Below, piece after piece: positions 11,626 through 18,050 of a stretch of 18,106 nt of DNA; within the stretch, counting starts at the first letter, position 1; each line of letters opens with the position of its first letter. Source of the stretch: an uncultured Collinsella sp. (GTDB lineage: Bacteria > Actinomycetota > Coriobacteriia > Coriobacteriales > Coriobacteriaceae); NCBI GenBank assembly GCA_902489945.1, contig CABUBZ010000040.1:1-18106 (forward strand), in the 5' to 3' direction. The notes below the pieces were generated by a model that made no database searches, was not told the DNA's origin, and saw only the letters and a list, made by a program, of their open reading frames with translations. Position numbers and translations under genes: made by a program.

Positions 11626-13015
11626 ACTCCTCGGCATGTGCCCCATCAAGCTCATAGAACTTGGTGGATGCCGGCAGGAACATCAGGTCGACGTCGCCGA
11701 TCGGGCCCGAACGGTTCTTGGCCACGACGATACGCGTAACGCCCTCGTCGGGTCGATCGTCGCGCGAGGCTTCGGCCTCGTCGGCGGAGCGGTCCAAGAA
11801 CATAACGATATCGGCGTCCTGCTCGATGGAGCCCGATTCACGAAGGTCGGAAAGCTGCGGGCGCTTGCCGGTACGGGATTCGACCTGACGCGAGAGCTGC
11901 GACAGCGCGATGAGCGGGATCTTGAGCTCCTTGGCCATGATCTTAAGACCACGCGACATCTCCGAAACCTCGACGGTACGGCTCTCGGAGCGGCGTCCCG
12001 GCGGAGGACTCACCAGCTGCAGGTAGTCCAGGATGATGATTGCCTTCTCCTTGTTATGGAGCATACGGCGGCTCTTGGCGCGAATCTCGGTCACTGTGGT
12101 ACCGGGCGTATCGTCAATCAGAATATCGAGCTTGGACAAGGTCTGCGTAGCCTCGTTGATATTGGCCCACTGCTCGGGGCTAATACGGCCCATGCGGAAG
12201 TCACTGATCGAAATCATTGCGTAGGCACAAATCAGACGCTGGGCAATTTCCTTGCCCGACATCTCCAGCGAGAAGAAGCCGACGGTATAGCCCGCAGCGG
12301 CGGCGTTGAGCGCCAGGTTCAGAGCGAACGACGTCTTACCTACAGCAGGACGGGCGCCGATAATGATGAGCTGACCCTCGCGGAAGCCCATGAGCATGCG
12401 GTCGAGCGACGGGAAGCCCGTGGGCACGCCCGCCGCCTGACCACCGGCCTGGCACACTTCCTCGGCCTCGTTATAGGCCTCGACCATAAACTCGGTCAGC
12501 GTCTTGTAGCTCGACTTGACCTCGCGTGCCGTGACCTTGAGCAGCTTGCTCTCGGCCAGCTCGACAACCTCTTTGGTGTCGGTGGGGGCGTTATATGCCA
12601 GCGCGTTGATCTCGTTGGTGGCGCCGATCAGCTCACGCAGCATCGAATCGCGGCGAACGATGGCGGCATGGTGCTGCCAGTTGACGAGCGACAGAGTCTG
12701 ACCCATCAACTCCAAAATGTACGCTTCGCCGCCCACGGCATCGAGCTTGTTGATGCTTCGCAGGTAATCGATCAGCGAGATGGAGTCGATGGGAATGCGG
12801 CTGTTGTACATATCGACCATCGCGGTATAGATGGTCTTATGAATGGGCCGGTAGAAGTCATCGGGCTGCAGCTCGACCTGGGCCTCTTCGACCACCTCGG
12901 GCGATAGCAGCATAGCGGCCAGAACATTGGCCTCTGCATCTTGGTTTTGGGGAAGACCCAATTTGGAACCGCGGTCCTCAACCGTCAGCCCGGTCTCCCT
13001 ATCGTCATATGCCAT
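11624..13015 (-). CDS. dnaB: Replicative DNA helicase
   Basis: DnaB is the hexameric 5'-3' helicase at the replication fork. The 463-residue protein has the N-terminal helical domain (about 22-125), starting at LPQNQDAEANVLAAML, a linker, and a RecA-type ATPase domain from about 190. Motifs seen are Walker A GARPAVGKT (220-228), SLEMS (249-253), Walker B IIILDY (326-331), SQLSR (372-376), RESGSIEQDAD (392-402) and KNRSG (433-437), which carries the inter-subunit Lys/Arg fingers. There is no intein. Three ATGs cluster at 13027, 13021 and 13015. I chose 13015 because GAGG lies 6 nt upstream of it, while the other two overlap or precede that site. It follows the ribosomal-protein operon, a frequent arrangement in bacteria. 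Confidence 0.96.
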   Translation of the reverse strand: MAYDDRETGLTVEDRGSKLGLPQNQDAEANVLAAMLLSPEVVEEAQVELQPDDFYRPIHKTIYTAMVDMYNSRIPIDSISLIDYLRSINKLDAVGGEAYILELMGQTLSLVNWQHHAAIVRRDSMLRELIGATNEINALAYNAPTDTKEVVELAESKLLKVTAREVKSSYKTLTEFMVEAYNEAEEVCQAGGQAAGVPTGFPSLDRMLMGFREGQLIIIGARPAVGKTSFALNLALNAAAAGYTVGFFSLEMSGKEIAQRLICAYAMISISDFRMGRISPEQWANINEATQTLSKLDILIDDTPGTTVTEIRAKSRRMLHNKEKAIIILDYLQLVSPPPGRRSESRTVEVSEMSRGLKIMAKELKIPLIALSQLSRQVESRTGKRPQLSDLRESGSIEQDADIVMFLDRSADEAEASRDDRPDEGVTRIVVAKNRSGPIGDVDLMFLPASTKFYELDGAHAEE

Positions 13016-13048
13016 GAGCATCCTCATTCATATCGCTTGCGAGCATCC

Positions 13049-13057
13049 ATAGTATCA
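13049..13057 (-). promoter_or_regulatory. Candidate extended -10 promoter for dnaB
   Basis: The minus strand reads TGATACTAT, an extended -10 element (TG, one base, TACTAT) without a convincing -35. The start would fall about 27 nt before the dnaB ATG. It lies downstream of the rplI terminator, so dnaB would need its own promoter. The rest of the gap 13058-13168 holds nothing I can name. Confidence 0.35.
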
Positions 13058-13168
13058 GCCGCGGCCTTCAAACGAGCCGCGCCTCGACAATCATCACCGA
13101 ACGAAACGGATGAACGGTCCCATGAATAGGCCTCGCCGCACCGTCCCCTATGGCACTCGCAGAGCGCT

Positions 13169-13207
13169 AAAAAGCAAAAGGGCGCCCTGGTCTCCCAGAG
13201 CGCCCTT
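13169..13207 (-). terminator. Intrinsic terminator after rplI
   Basis: AAGGGCGC (13200-13207 on the minus strand) pairs with GCGCCCTT (13178-13185), with an inner CUGG/CCAG extension closed by a GAGA tetraloop. A U-rich tail UUGCUUUUU follows. It ends the rpsF-ssb-rpsR-rplI operon about 33 nt past the rplI stop. Confidence 0.9.
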
Positions 13208-13239
13208 CTTAGAACAAGATTGTTGCGTTGCAGCAAATG

Positions 13240-13779
13240 CTACTCGGCAGCAGCCTCAGTCTCGACCTCGGCGGTCTCGGCCTCGGCGACCTCAGCGGCC
13301 TCCTCGACCTCAGCCTCGGCAGCGAGCTCCTCGGCGGTAACGCCGACGAGAACGACAACCTCGGCCTTGATCTCGCGGTACAGCGAGATGGAAACGGTGT
13401 GGGCACCGGCAACCTTGATGGGCTTACCGAGCTCGACGCGCTTGCGGTCGATGTCCATACCGAGCTGATCCTTGATGGCGTCAGCGATCATAGCGGCGGT
13501 AACGGAGCCAAAGAGGATGCCCTCGTCGCCGACCTTGACGTCAACGGTGACCGTCTTGCCCTCGAAGGCAGCCTTGGTCTCGTTGGCGGTAGCCAGACGG
13601 ACGGCCTCGCGCTTGGCGATGTTGTTGCGACGCTCGTCGAGCTGCTTGAGGTTGCCCTTGGTGGCGGCAACAGCGAGCTTCTTGGGGAACAGGAAGTTCT
13701 CAGCGTAACCCTGAGCGACCTCTACGACGTCACCCTCGCCGCCCTTGCCCTTGATCTCATCGAGAAGAATAACCTTCAT
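13240..13779 (-). CDS. rplI: 50S ribosomal protein bL9
   Basis: bL9 binds 23S rRNA near the L1 stalk base and reaches toward neighbouring ribosomes. Residues 1-50 carry the N-terminal signature (MKVILLDEIKGKGGEGDVV through GYAENFLFPK). A helical connector and the C-terminal domain continue to about residue 148. The protein is 179 residues, about 30 longer than usual, because of a tail made almost only of Ala, Glu and Val after EELAAEAE. The ATG at 13779 is preceded by GGGAG. It follows rpsR by 15 nt and is the last gene of the operon. Confidence 0.97.
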   Translation of the reverse strand: MKVILLDEIKGKGGEGDVVEVAQGYAENFLFPKKLAVAATKGNLKQLDERRNNIAKREAVRLATANETKAAFEGKTVTVDVKVGDEGILFGSVTAAMIADAIKDQLGMDIDRKRVELGKPIKVAGAHTVSISLYREIKAEVVVLVGVTAEELAAEAEVEEAAEVAEAETAEVETEAAAE

Positions 13780-13794
13780 GATGCGTCTCCCTTC

Positions 13795-14061
13795 TTAGCC
13801 GCGGTCGCGGTTGCCACGAGAGGAAACCACGGGGACGGTGTACGGCAGGAGAGCCATCTCGCGGGCGCGCTTGATGGCGTTGGCGATGTCATGCTGATGC
13901 TGCGTGCAAGCGCCAGTGACGCGACGGGGCTTGATCTTGCCACGGTCGGTCATGTACTTACGGAGAAGCTGAGTGTCCTTATAGTCGATGAACTCAGTGT
14001 TCTCCTTGCAGAACTGGCAGTACTTACGACGCGGCTGACGTGCAGAATAATCATTAGCCAT
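13795..14061 (-). CDS. rpsR: 30S ribosomal protein bS18
   Basis: bS18 pairs with bS6 on the 30S platform. This 88-residue version is the zinc-ligand (C+) form: CQFC (Cys15, Cys18) and CTQH (Cys52, His55) supply four potential ligands. The core LLRKYMTDRGKIKPRRVTGAC is typical. The start at 14061 has AAAGG about 9 nt upstream. The frame extends upstream to 14112 but that segment is poor and lies in the leader. The gene sits between ssb and rplI. Confidence 0.96.
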   Translation of the reverse strand: MANDYSARQPRRKYCQFCKENTEFIDYKDTQLLRKYMTDRGKIKPRRVTGACTQHQHDIANAIKRAREMALLPYTVPVVSSRGNRDRG

Positions 14062-14080
14062 GTCAAAATACCTTTCATTT

Positions 14081-14103
14081 GGCAACTTCGGCGAACCGAA
14101 GCC
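14081..14103 (-). other. Small hairpin in the ssb-rpsR gap
   Basis: CUUCGG and CCGAAG form a 6-bp stem around a UUCG loop, with an outer GGC/GCC pairing. No U-tract follows. It lies about 20 nt upstream of the rpsR start and could be an mRNA processing or translational-control element, or just a stable spacer hairpin. Confidence 0.35.
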
Positions 14104-14133
14104 GCCTCTCACTCAAAAATAGGTGAACAACCC

Positions 14134-14586
14134 TTAGAACGGGATGTCCTCATCGTAGACGTCGACCGCGGGCGGCGTAGCCACCGGTGCGGCAGGACGT
14201 GCTGCGGGCGCGGGAGCTGCGGGGGCGTAACCGCCCTGATCGTAGCCACCCTGGCCACCACGGGAGCTCATAAACTCGATCTCATCGACGATGACCTCAA
14301 GCTTGCTCCTGCGCTGGCCGTCGCGCTCCCAAGAGCTGTAGCGCAGCTTGCCCTCGATCGCGACCTTGTTTCCCTTTGCCAGGAAACGGCTCACGGCCTC
14401 GGCGCGGGTGCCGAACATAGTGCAGTCGACAAAGTTGGGATAGTCCTCCCACTCGCCAGTCTGCGCGTTGCGGCGACGATCGTTCACGGCGACGCCAAAG
14501 GACAGAACCTGGGTTCCGCCGGCGGTGGCGCGCAGCTCGGGATCGCGGGTGAGATTACCGGTGATGTTCACTCGATTGATGCTCAT
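14134..14586 (-). CDS. ssb: Single-stranded DNA-binding protein
   Basis: SSB coats single-stranded DNA in replication and repair. Residues 1-105 form the OB fold, starting MSINRVNITGNLTRDPEL and including VDCTMFGTRAEAVSRFLAKG. A Gly/Ala/Pro-rich linker follows. The acidic tip DEDIPF (145-150) recruits partner proteins. Length is 150 residues, within the normal range. The ATG at 14586 has AGAGGAAG about 9 nt upstream. Its place between rpsF and rpsR is a common bacterial order. Confidence 0.97.
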   Translation of the reverse strand: MSINRVNITGNLTRDPELRATAGGTQVLSFGVAVNDRRRNAQTGEWEDYPNFVDCTMFGTRAEAVSRFLAKGNKVAIEGKLRYSSWERDGQRRSKLEVIVDEIEFMSSRGGQGGYDQGGYAPAAPAPAARPAAPVATPPAVDVYDEDIPF

Positions 14587-14634
14587 AACTCACTACTTCC
14601 TCTTGGGGCACAAGCCCAGTCCAAAACGACAGTC

Positions 14635-14928
14635 TTACTCCTGGTCGTCGCGACGGACGATCATGTGGCGGACCACAGCGTCGGTGATGCGCAGGACGCG
14701 ATCAAGCTCGGCGATCTGGGTAGGATCTGCGTGGAAGTTGATGAGGGTGTAGTCACCATCGGTGAGGTCGTTGATCTCGTAGGCGAGCTTGCGCTTGCCC
14801 CACTCGTCAACGGAGTCGACCTTGCCAGCGCCCTCAGCGATCGTGGTATCGATACGCTTCATAACAGCGAGACGAGTCTCGGGGTCGAGCGACGGGTCAA
14901 CAAAGAACAGCAGTTCATAAGCCTTCAT
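14635..14928 (-). CDS. rpsF: 30S ribosomal protein bS6
   Basis: bS6 binds bS18 and 16S rRNA in the 30S platform. The 97-residue protein begins MKAYELLFFVDPSLD and has the family motif WGKRKLAYEINDLTDGDYTL at about 43-62, the normal full length. The start at 14928 follows AGGAGGTGA, an exceptionally complete match to the anti-Shine-Dalgarno sequence, at 7-nt spacing. It is first in the rpsF-ssb-rpsR-rplI operon, with a candidate promoter about 72 nt upstream. Confidence 0.97.
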   Translation of the reverse strand: MKAYELLFFVDPSLDPETRLAVMKRIDTTIAEGAGKVDSVDEWGKRKLAYEINDLTDGDYTLINFHADPTQIAELDRVLRITDAVVRHMIVRRDDQE

Positions 14929-14955
14929 ATTGTCACCTCCTCTGGGCAAATGTGG

Positions 14956-14982
14956 CTTCAGGTCGTGAAGGTGCGCCTGAAG
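14956..14982 (-). promoter_or_regulatory. Leader hairpin of the rpsF operon
   Basis: CTTCAGG and CCTGAAG form a perfect 7-bp stem around a 13-nt loop in the short rpsF leader. The bS6:bS18 complex represses its own operon through a leader hairpin in several bacteria, and the position fits. I do not see the bulged CCG of the known S6:S18 leader motif, so that role is not established. Confidence 0.4.
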
Positions 14983-14999
14983 CAGGAAAAGACTTGGTA

Positions 15000-15028
15000 A
15001 TAATATCTTTCAACCTCCCAGGCCGCAA
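15000..15028 (-). promoter_or_regulatory. Candidate rpsF operon promoter
   Basis: On the minus strand, TTGCGG (15023-15028), a 17-nt spacer and TATTAT (15000-15005) give a plausible sigma-70-type promoter with a good -10 and a weak -35. The leader would be about 65 nt and contain the hairpin at 14956-14982. Confidence 0.45.
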
Positions 15029-15387
15029 GAATATGCAGCTACAACCTCATGACCTCCACATATGCCCATGCTCGCACCACGTTTCATGCGCATTCCAACC
15101 AAATGCCGACCAAGAGCTTGACGGATTTGTGGACAAGATACGACGCCGCGGGGACAAGCTGAGCCAAGCCGCAGGTCAACGGGCACAAGGCTGTGGTCGC
15201 AAAATGCATACCAGTGGTCCACAGCACCACCCAAAGATTTTTAAATTCATTGCCAAGTCACTTATGAATACCCCTTTTGAACAATTGAGTTGATCAACCA
15301 CGCTGGTCGGAAGCCGTTTTTTGGCACCTCAAACCCCACTGCAACGCCAAGCGCGGCCAAGCGATTTAAAAAATGCCAACTTTTCTG
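15029..15387. other. Non-coding divergent intergenic region
   Basis: Between the rpsF promoter and the tRNA promoter I see no credible gene; the open frames here have no ribosome site or family features. It contains an actinobacterial DnaA-box sequence at 15128-15136, a one-mismatch relative at 15215-15223, a weak inverted repeat CTGTGG/CCACAG (15191-15224), an AT-rich stretch at about 15233-15250, and a TTGATCAA palindrome near 15290. No terminator for either direction is needed, as the flanking genes diverge. Confidence 0.55.
15128..15136 (-). promoter_or_regulatory. DnaA-box-like site
   Basis: The minus strand reads TTGTCCACA, the preferred DnaA box of high-GC actinobacteria. A related TGGTCCACA lies at 15215-15223 on the plus strand. 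Two sites are too few to propose an origin, but they may mark DnaA control of the rpsF-ssb-dnaB region. Confidence 0.35.
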
Positions 15388-15416
15388 TTTGCACTTTGCG
15401 ATTCCTCGTGTATACT
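15388..15416 (+). promoter_or_regulatory. tRNA-Ser promoter
   Basis: TTTGCA (15388-15393), a 17-nt spacer and TATACT (15411-15416) form a strong sigma-70-type promoter. Transcription would begin about 10 nt before the mature 5' end of the first tRNA. Confidence 0.7.
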
Positions 15417-15432
15417 GACTTTCGCATTTAAC

Positions 15433-15523
15433 GGAGAGTTGTCCGAGTGGCCGAAGGAGCACGATTGGAAATCGTGTAGGCGTCAAAAGCGTCTCCAGGG
15501 TTCAAATCCCTGACTCTCCGCCA
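15433..15523 (+). tRNA. tRNA-Ser (GGA anticodon)
   Basis: This class II tRNA is 91 nt with an encoded CCA. The acceptor pairs GGAGAGT with ACTCTCC, followed by discriminator G and CCA (15521-15523). The anticodon arm CACGA/TCGTG presents loop TTGGAAA, anticodon GGA, reading UCC and UCU. The long variable arm and a normal T arm (AGGG TTCAAAT CCCT) support a functional serine tRNA. It has its own promoter upstream and a terminator-like hairpin 9 nt downstream. Confidence 0.97.
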
Positions 15524-15532
15524 GTTAATTCC

Positions 15533-15562
15533 AAAGCAGGCCTTCGAGCCTGCTTTGTTTTT
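15533..15562 (+). terminator. Hairpin terminator between the two tRNA genes
   Basis: AAAGCAGGC (15533-15541) and GCCTGCTTT (15548-15556) form a 9-bp stem with loop CTTCGA, followed by GTTTTT. This is a textbook intrinsic terminator. However, only 9 nt separate it from the next tRNA, with no room for a normal promoter, so partial read-through or RNA processing is likely. Confidence 0.85.
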
Positions 15563-15571
15563 ACCCCACGC

Positions 15572-15662
15572 GGAGGGGTGGCAGAGTGGTTGAATGCGGC
15601 GGTCTCGAAAACCGTTTGGCCTGTATAAGGTCACGAGGGTTCGAATCCCTCCTCCTCCGCCA
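15572..15662 (+). tRNA. tRNA-Ser (CGA anticodon)
   Basis: This 91-nt class II tRNA has acceptor GGAGGGG paired with CTCCTCC (one G-U), discriminator G and encoded CCA (15660-15662). The anticodon arm GCGGT/ACCGT presents loop CTCGAAA, anticodon CGA, reading UCG. The variable arm is long and the T arm is GAGGG TTCGAAT CCCTC. An exact inverted copy of its last 25 nt before the terminal A occurs 66 nt downstream. Confidence 0.97.
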
Positions 15663-15673
15663 TTTTGGTTGAG

Positions 15674-15700
15674 AAAGCTCCCATCAATGGGAGCTTTTTT
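15674..15700 (+). terminator. Terminator after the tRNA-Ser pair
   Basis: AAAGCTCCCA (15674-15683) pairs with TGGGAGCTTT (15688-15697) around a TCAA loop and runs into TTTTTT. It ends the tRNA transcript. Confidence 0.92.
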
Positions 15701-15727
15701 GTTATCGGGTCATGTTCAAGCAAATAC

Positions 15728-15752
15728 GGCGGAGGAGGAGGGATTCGAACCC
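15728..15752 (-). pseudogene. Inverted fragment of tRNA-Ser 3' end
   Basis: These 25 nt are an exact reverse complement of 15637-15661, covering most of the T arm, the 3' acceptor strand and CC of tRNA-Ser(CGA). The identity stops sharply at both ends, and the minus-strand sequence before it does not fold into the rest of a tRNA. It may be a scar of an element that recombined at the tRNA 3' end, followed by inversion, or part of a dispersed repeat that carries a tRNA end. Confidence 0.75.
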
Positions 15753-15772
15753 GCAGGGCGCGGAGCGTAAAG

Positions 15773-15851
15773 AAAACGCGCCAGTGGCGCGTTTTTAGCG
15801 CAGCGCGGTCGGCGTAAGCCGACCGGATATATTTTGAGCTCCGCTCAAAAT
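15773..15851. repeat. Run of three perfect hairpins
   Basis: Three tight stem-loops follow one another: AAAACGCGCC/GGCGCGTTTT (15773-15795, loop AGT), CGGTCGGC/GCCGACCG (15806-15825, loop GTAA) and ATTTTGAGC/GCTCAAAAT (15831-15851, loop TCC). The first could end transcription in either direction. Together with the adjoining tRNA fragment they fill a stretch without genes and look like a composite repeat rather than a single terminator. Confidence 0.7.
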
Positions 15852-15910
15852 TTGGACATCCCTCCCATTCAACCCGCGCCCTCATCGCTTTCGATCCCGG
15901 CCCCAAATCC

Positions 15911-15977
15911 AAAACGTGTACGTCACCCTCCAAAGATGTCAAATAATGTCGTTTTTGGAGGGTGACGTACATGTTTT
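15911..15977. repeat. 67-bp palindrome upstream of the TRIC gene
   Basis: Arms 15911-15936 and 15952-15977 are 26-nt reverse complements with two mismatches, around a 15-nt loop. The core CGTCACCCTCCAAA is perfect. Open frames through it read similar peptides on both strands purely because of the symmetry, so they are not genes. No T-tract follows the arms. It may be a protein-binding palindrome or a short mobile repeat. The remainder of 15663-16090 (15852-15910 and 15978-16090) holds no feature I can support beyond the AGGA ribosome site of the next gene. Confidence 0.7.
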
Positions 15978-16090
15978 GCCTTGCGCCAACACCCGTTGCC
16001 GACCGTTTGCCGAGGAATGGGACCGTAACGACCGACAACCATGTACTATGTACGGGCATTGTCTAAACTCGCAACTCAAAGGACCCCATC

Positions 16091-16780
16091 TTGCCCGTTG
16101 TCGCCGCTATGACCGTTACCGCACATGCCTCGGATGCCATGGTCGCCATCCCGTTTTGGCTCGAGATGTTCGCCGTCGTCGCGGCTTCGATCTCGGGCGT
16201 GTTGGTCGCACGCGAGCACAAGCTCGACCTAGTGGGCGCGGTCGCGCTGGCCGTGGTCTGCGGTCTGGGCGGCGGTCTTCTGCGCGACATGACGCTCCAG
16301 GTGGGCAACGTCTACATTCTCAACCAGCCCATGGCGCTGCCGCTCTCCATCGCCACGGCGGCCATCATCTACATCTTCCCCGCAATCGTCGATAAGCCCG
16401 AAAAACTCATCCCGTTGCTCGATATCATCTCGGTCGGCATCTACGCTGCTACCGGCGCCGACAAGGCCCTGGTCTACGGATTTGCCCCGGCCGTTTGCAT
16501 CATGATGGGCTTTTTCACCGCGGTGGGCGGCGGCATGTTGCGCGATAGCTTTATGGGCGTGGTGCCGGGTATCTTCCAGCGCACCAACTTCTACGCCATC
16601 GCGGCCATCGCCGGATCGGCGAGCTATGTATGTCTCGTTATGAGCGGCCTCGTCAGCAACATCACCGCGTTGGTCGTATGCGTTGCGATAACCATGGGGC
16701 TGCGCTGGCTGTCGCTGCGCTTTGACATCAAAAGCCCCACCGAGGAAGATATCGCGCGCTTTTTACACCGCAAAAAGTAG
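16091..16780 (+). CDS. TRIC/UPF0126 family membrane protein
   Basis: This 229-residue protein belongs to the prokaryotic TRIC-like (UPF0126, YicG/YadS) family of seven-helix membrane proteins. Members have been linked to monovalent cation passage and, in some bacteria, glycine uptake. It shows the internal duplication typical of the family: GGGLLRD at 60-66 and GGGMLRD at 146-152, each after an ISGVLVA- or IYAATGA-type helix, with a seventh hydrophobic helix at about 190-205. The start is a TTG at 16091 with AGGA 7 nt upstream. The next ATG at 16109 lacks a ribosome site. A charged tail of about 20 residues follows the last helix. Its substrate is not readable from the sequence. Confidence 0.9.
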   Translation: MPVVAAMTVTAHASDAMVAIPFWLEMFAVVAASISGVLVAREHKLDLVGAVALAVVCGLGGGLLRDMTLQVGNVYILNQPMALPLSIATAAIIYIFPAIVDKPEKLIPLLDIISVGIYAATGADKALVYGFAPAVCIMMGFFTAVGGGMLRDSFMGVVPGIFQRTNFYAIAAIAGSASYVCLVMSGLVSNITALVVCVAITMGLRWLSLRFDIKSPTEEDIARFLHRKK

Positions 16781-16887
16781 ATGACGAGGGCCCCATCCTT
16801 CGAAATGCAACCGAGAGGTTCTTTTAGAGCGTCCGCGCGTTGGGTACCCTGTTAGGTACATGTCGAGCACTTAACGAAGGATTCACT

Positions 16888-18033
16888 ATGCCTTGCAATC
16901 AATTCCCGCCGACGCGGCGCCACAAAGCGCGGGGTCGCGTCTTTATCGCACTCGCCCTCATCGCGCTGGCACTTGCCGCCCTTCCCTCCGCAGCTTTTGC
17001 CGGCACGGATACCGCAGGCAATGTTCTTGCGACCGACAATGACTCCAATCCGTCCGGTGTCGAAGGCGACCTGTATTGGGCCGGCCAAAACCTCGACCTC
17101 GATGACGCCTCCATCGACCGCGATATCATCGCCGCCGGCGACTCACTTTCGATTCGCGACTGCACCGTGGGCGGCGCCATTCGCTTGGCAGCACGCACCA
17201 TCGATATCGCGAAGACCACGGCTGATGGCAGCGTGACCGTCGCGGGCCAGCACGTCGTTCTCAACGCCGACAGCACCGCCAGCTGCTTCTACGCGATGGG
17301 CGAGACGGTTGCCCTGCGCGGTTCCGTCAAGTCGGCGGCGCTCGCGGGCGACACGGTGACTATCGATGGTACGGTCGATGGCGATGTTGAGGTTTGGGCC
17401 GACAAGCTCATCCTGGGCAAGAACGCCCGCATCACCGGAACCGTGAATGCACACGTTTCTGAGGACCCCGAGCGAGCAGCGGGGGCCGAAGTCGGTGCAC
17501 TCAAGATTGACCGCACCGAGAACGAGGACACCTCCACCGTCAACGATGTCATCGGCGGCATCGTCGCTGCGGCGCTTTCCACCTGCTTTGTCGCCTTGCT
17601 GCTCGAGTTCATCTTTCCGCGTGCGACCGCCAGCGCTGCAGGAATGCTCCACCAACGCCCCACGCCCCTCTGGGTGAGTGGTCTTCTGGGCACGGTTGCT
17701 ATCGTCCCCGCCGTCCTGCTGCTGATTATCTCGATCGCCGGGTTGTCACTCGCCGGAGCCCTTTTGTGCGCCGTGATTGGCATCGCGCTGGTCTCCACCG
17801 CCTTCGCGGGCTGCGCGATCGCCCGCATGGTCGGACACAACCAGAACCGCTACGCCATGGCAGCCGTCGGCGGCATAATCGCGGGCGTGCTCACGGCAAT
17901 CCCTCTCGTGGGCGACTTCATCAGCGGCGTGGCCTTCGTCTTTATGCTCGGCTACGTTATCCAGATTATCTGGCGCAACGCCCACCTCAAACCGCAGCAG
18001 CCCGCCAACATGCCGGGACTCCCCACCGCCTAA
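16888..18033 (+). CDS. Secreted bactofilin-like membrane-anchored protein
   Basis: The 381-residue protein has an N-terminal signal peptide: basic residues, a hydrophobic core at about 18-34, and AFA-G cleavage near 38. Residues about 58-190 form a repetitive hydrophobic/Gly/Asp pattern (GDLYWAG, RDIIAAGD, GGAIRLA, GSVTVAG, DGDVEVWAD, GTVNAHV), as in polymer-forming bactofilin-type beta-solenoids. Four or five hydrophobic helices follow from about 222 to 362, then a short Pro-rich tail. Ordinary bactofilins are cytosolic and lack a signal peptide, so this is a relative with an extracytoplasmic solenoid tied to the membrane. The start at 16888 has GAAGGA upstream; the frame extends to 16840 without a better site. 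No terminator is visible before it, and the 107-nt gap from the TRIC gene holds only a weak palindrome (GTACC/GGTAC). Confidence 0.8.
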   Translation: MPCNQFPPTRRHKARGRVFIALALIALALAALPSAAFAGTDTAGNVLATDNDSNPSGVEGDLYWAGQNLDLDDASIDRDIIAAGDSLSIRDCTVGGAIRLAARTIDIAKTTADGSVTVAGQHVVLNADSTASCFYAMGETVALRGSVKSAALAGDTVTIDGTVDGDVEVWADKLILGKNARITGTVNAHVSEDPERAAGAEVGALKIDRTENEDTSTVNDVIGGIVAAALSTCFVALLLEFIFPRATASAAGMLHQRPTPLWVSGLLGTVAIVPAVLLLIISIAGLSLAGALLCAVIGIALVSTAFAGCAIARMVGHNQNRYAMAAVGGIIAGVLTAIPLVGDFISGVAFVFMLGYVIQIIWRNAHLKPQQPANMPGLPTA

Positions 18034-18050
18034 GCTGGCCAAACCACCAC

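Noticed and set aside
13228..15000. 590-residue open frame antisense to the ribosomal operon
   Set aside because: It is opposite four conserved genes and has no family features.
13016..15432. Chromosomal replication origin
   Set aside because: One perfect and one imperfect DnaA-box-like site without a cluster, and no dnaA or dnaN nearby, are not enough.
15631..16059. 142-residue open frame ending in EEEGFEPS
   Set aside because: It runs through tRNA-Ser antisense, a terminator, hairpins and a palindrome; such peptides are common misannotations across tRNA genes.
15916..16395. 159-residue plus-strand open frame overlapping the TRIC gene start
   Set aside because: Its beginning lies in the palindrome and its end is an out-of-frame, Arg-rich shadow of the TRIC gene.
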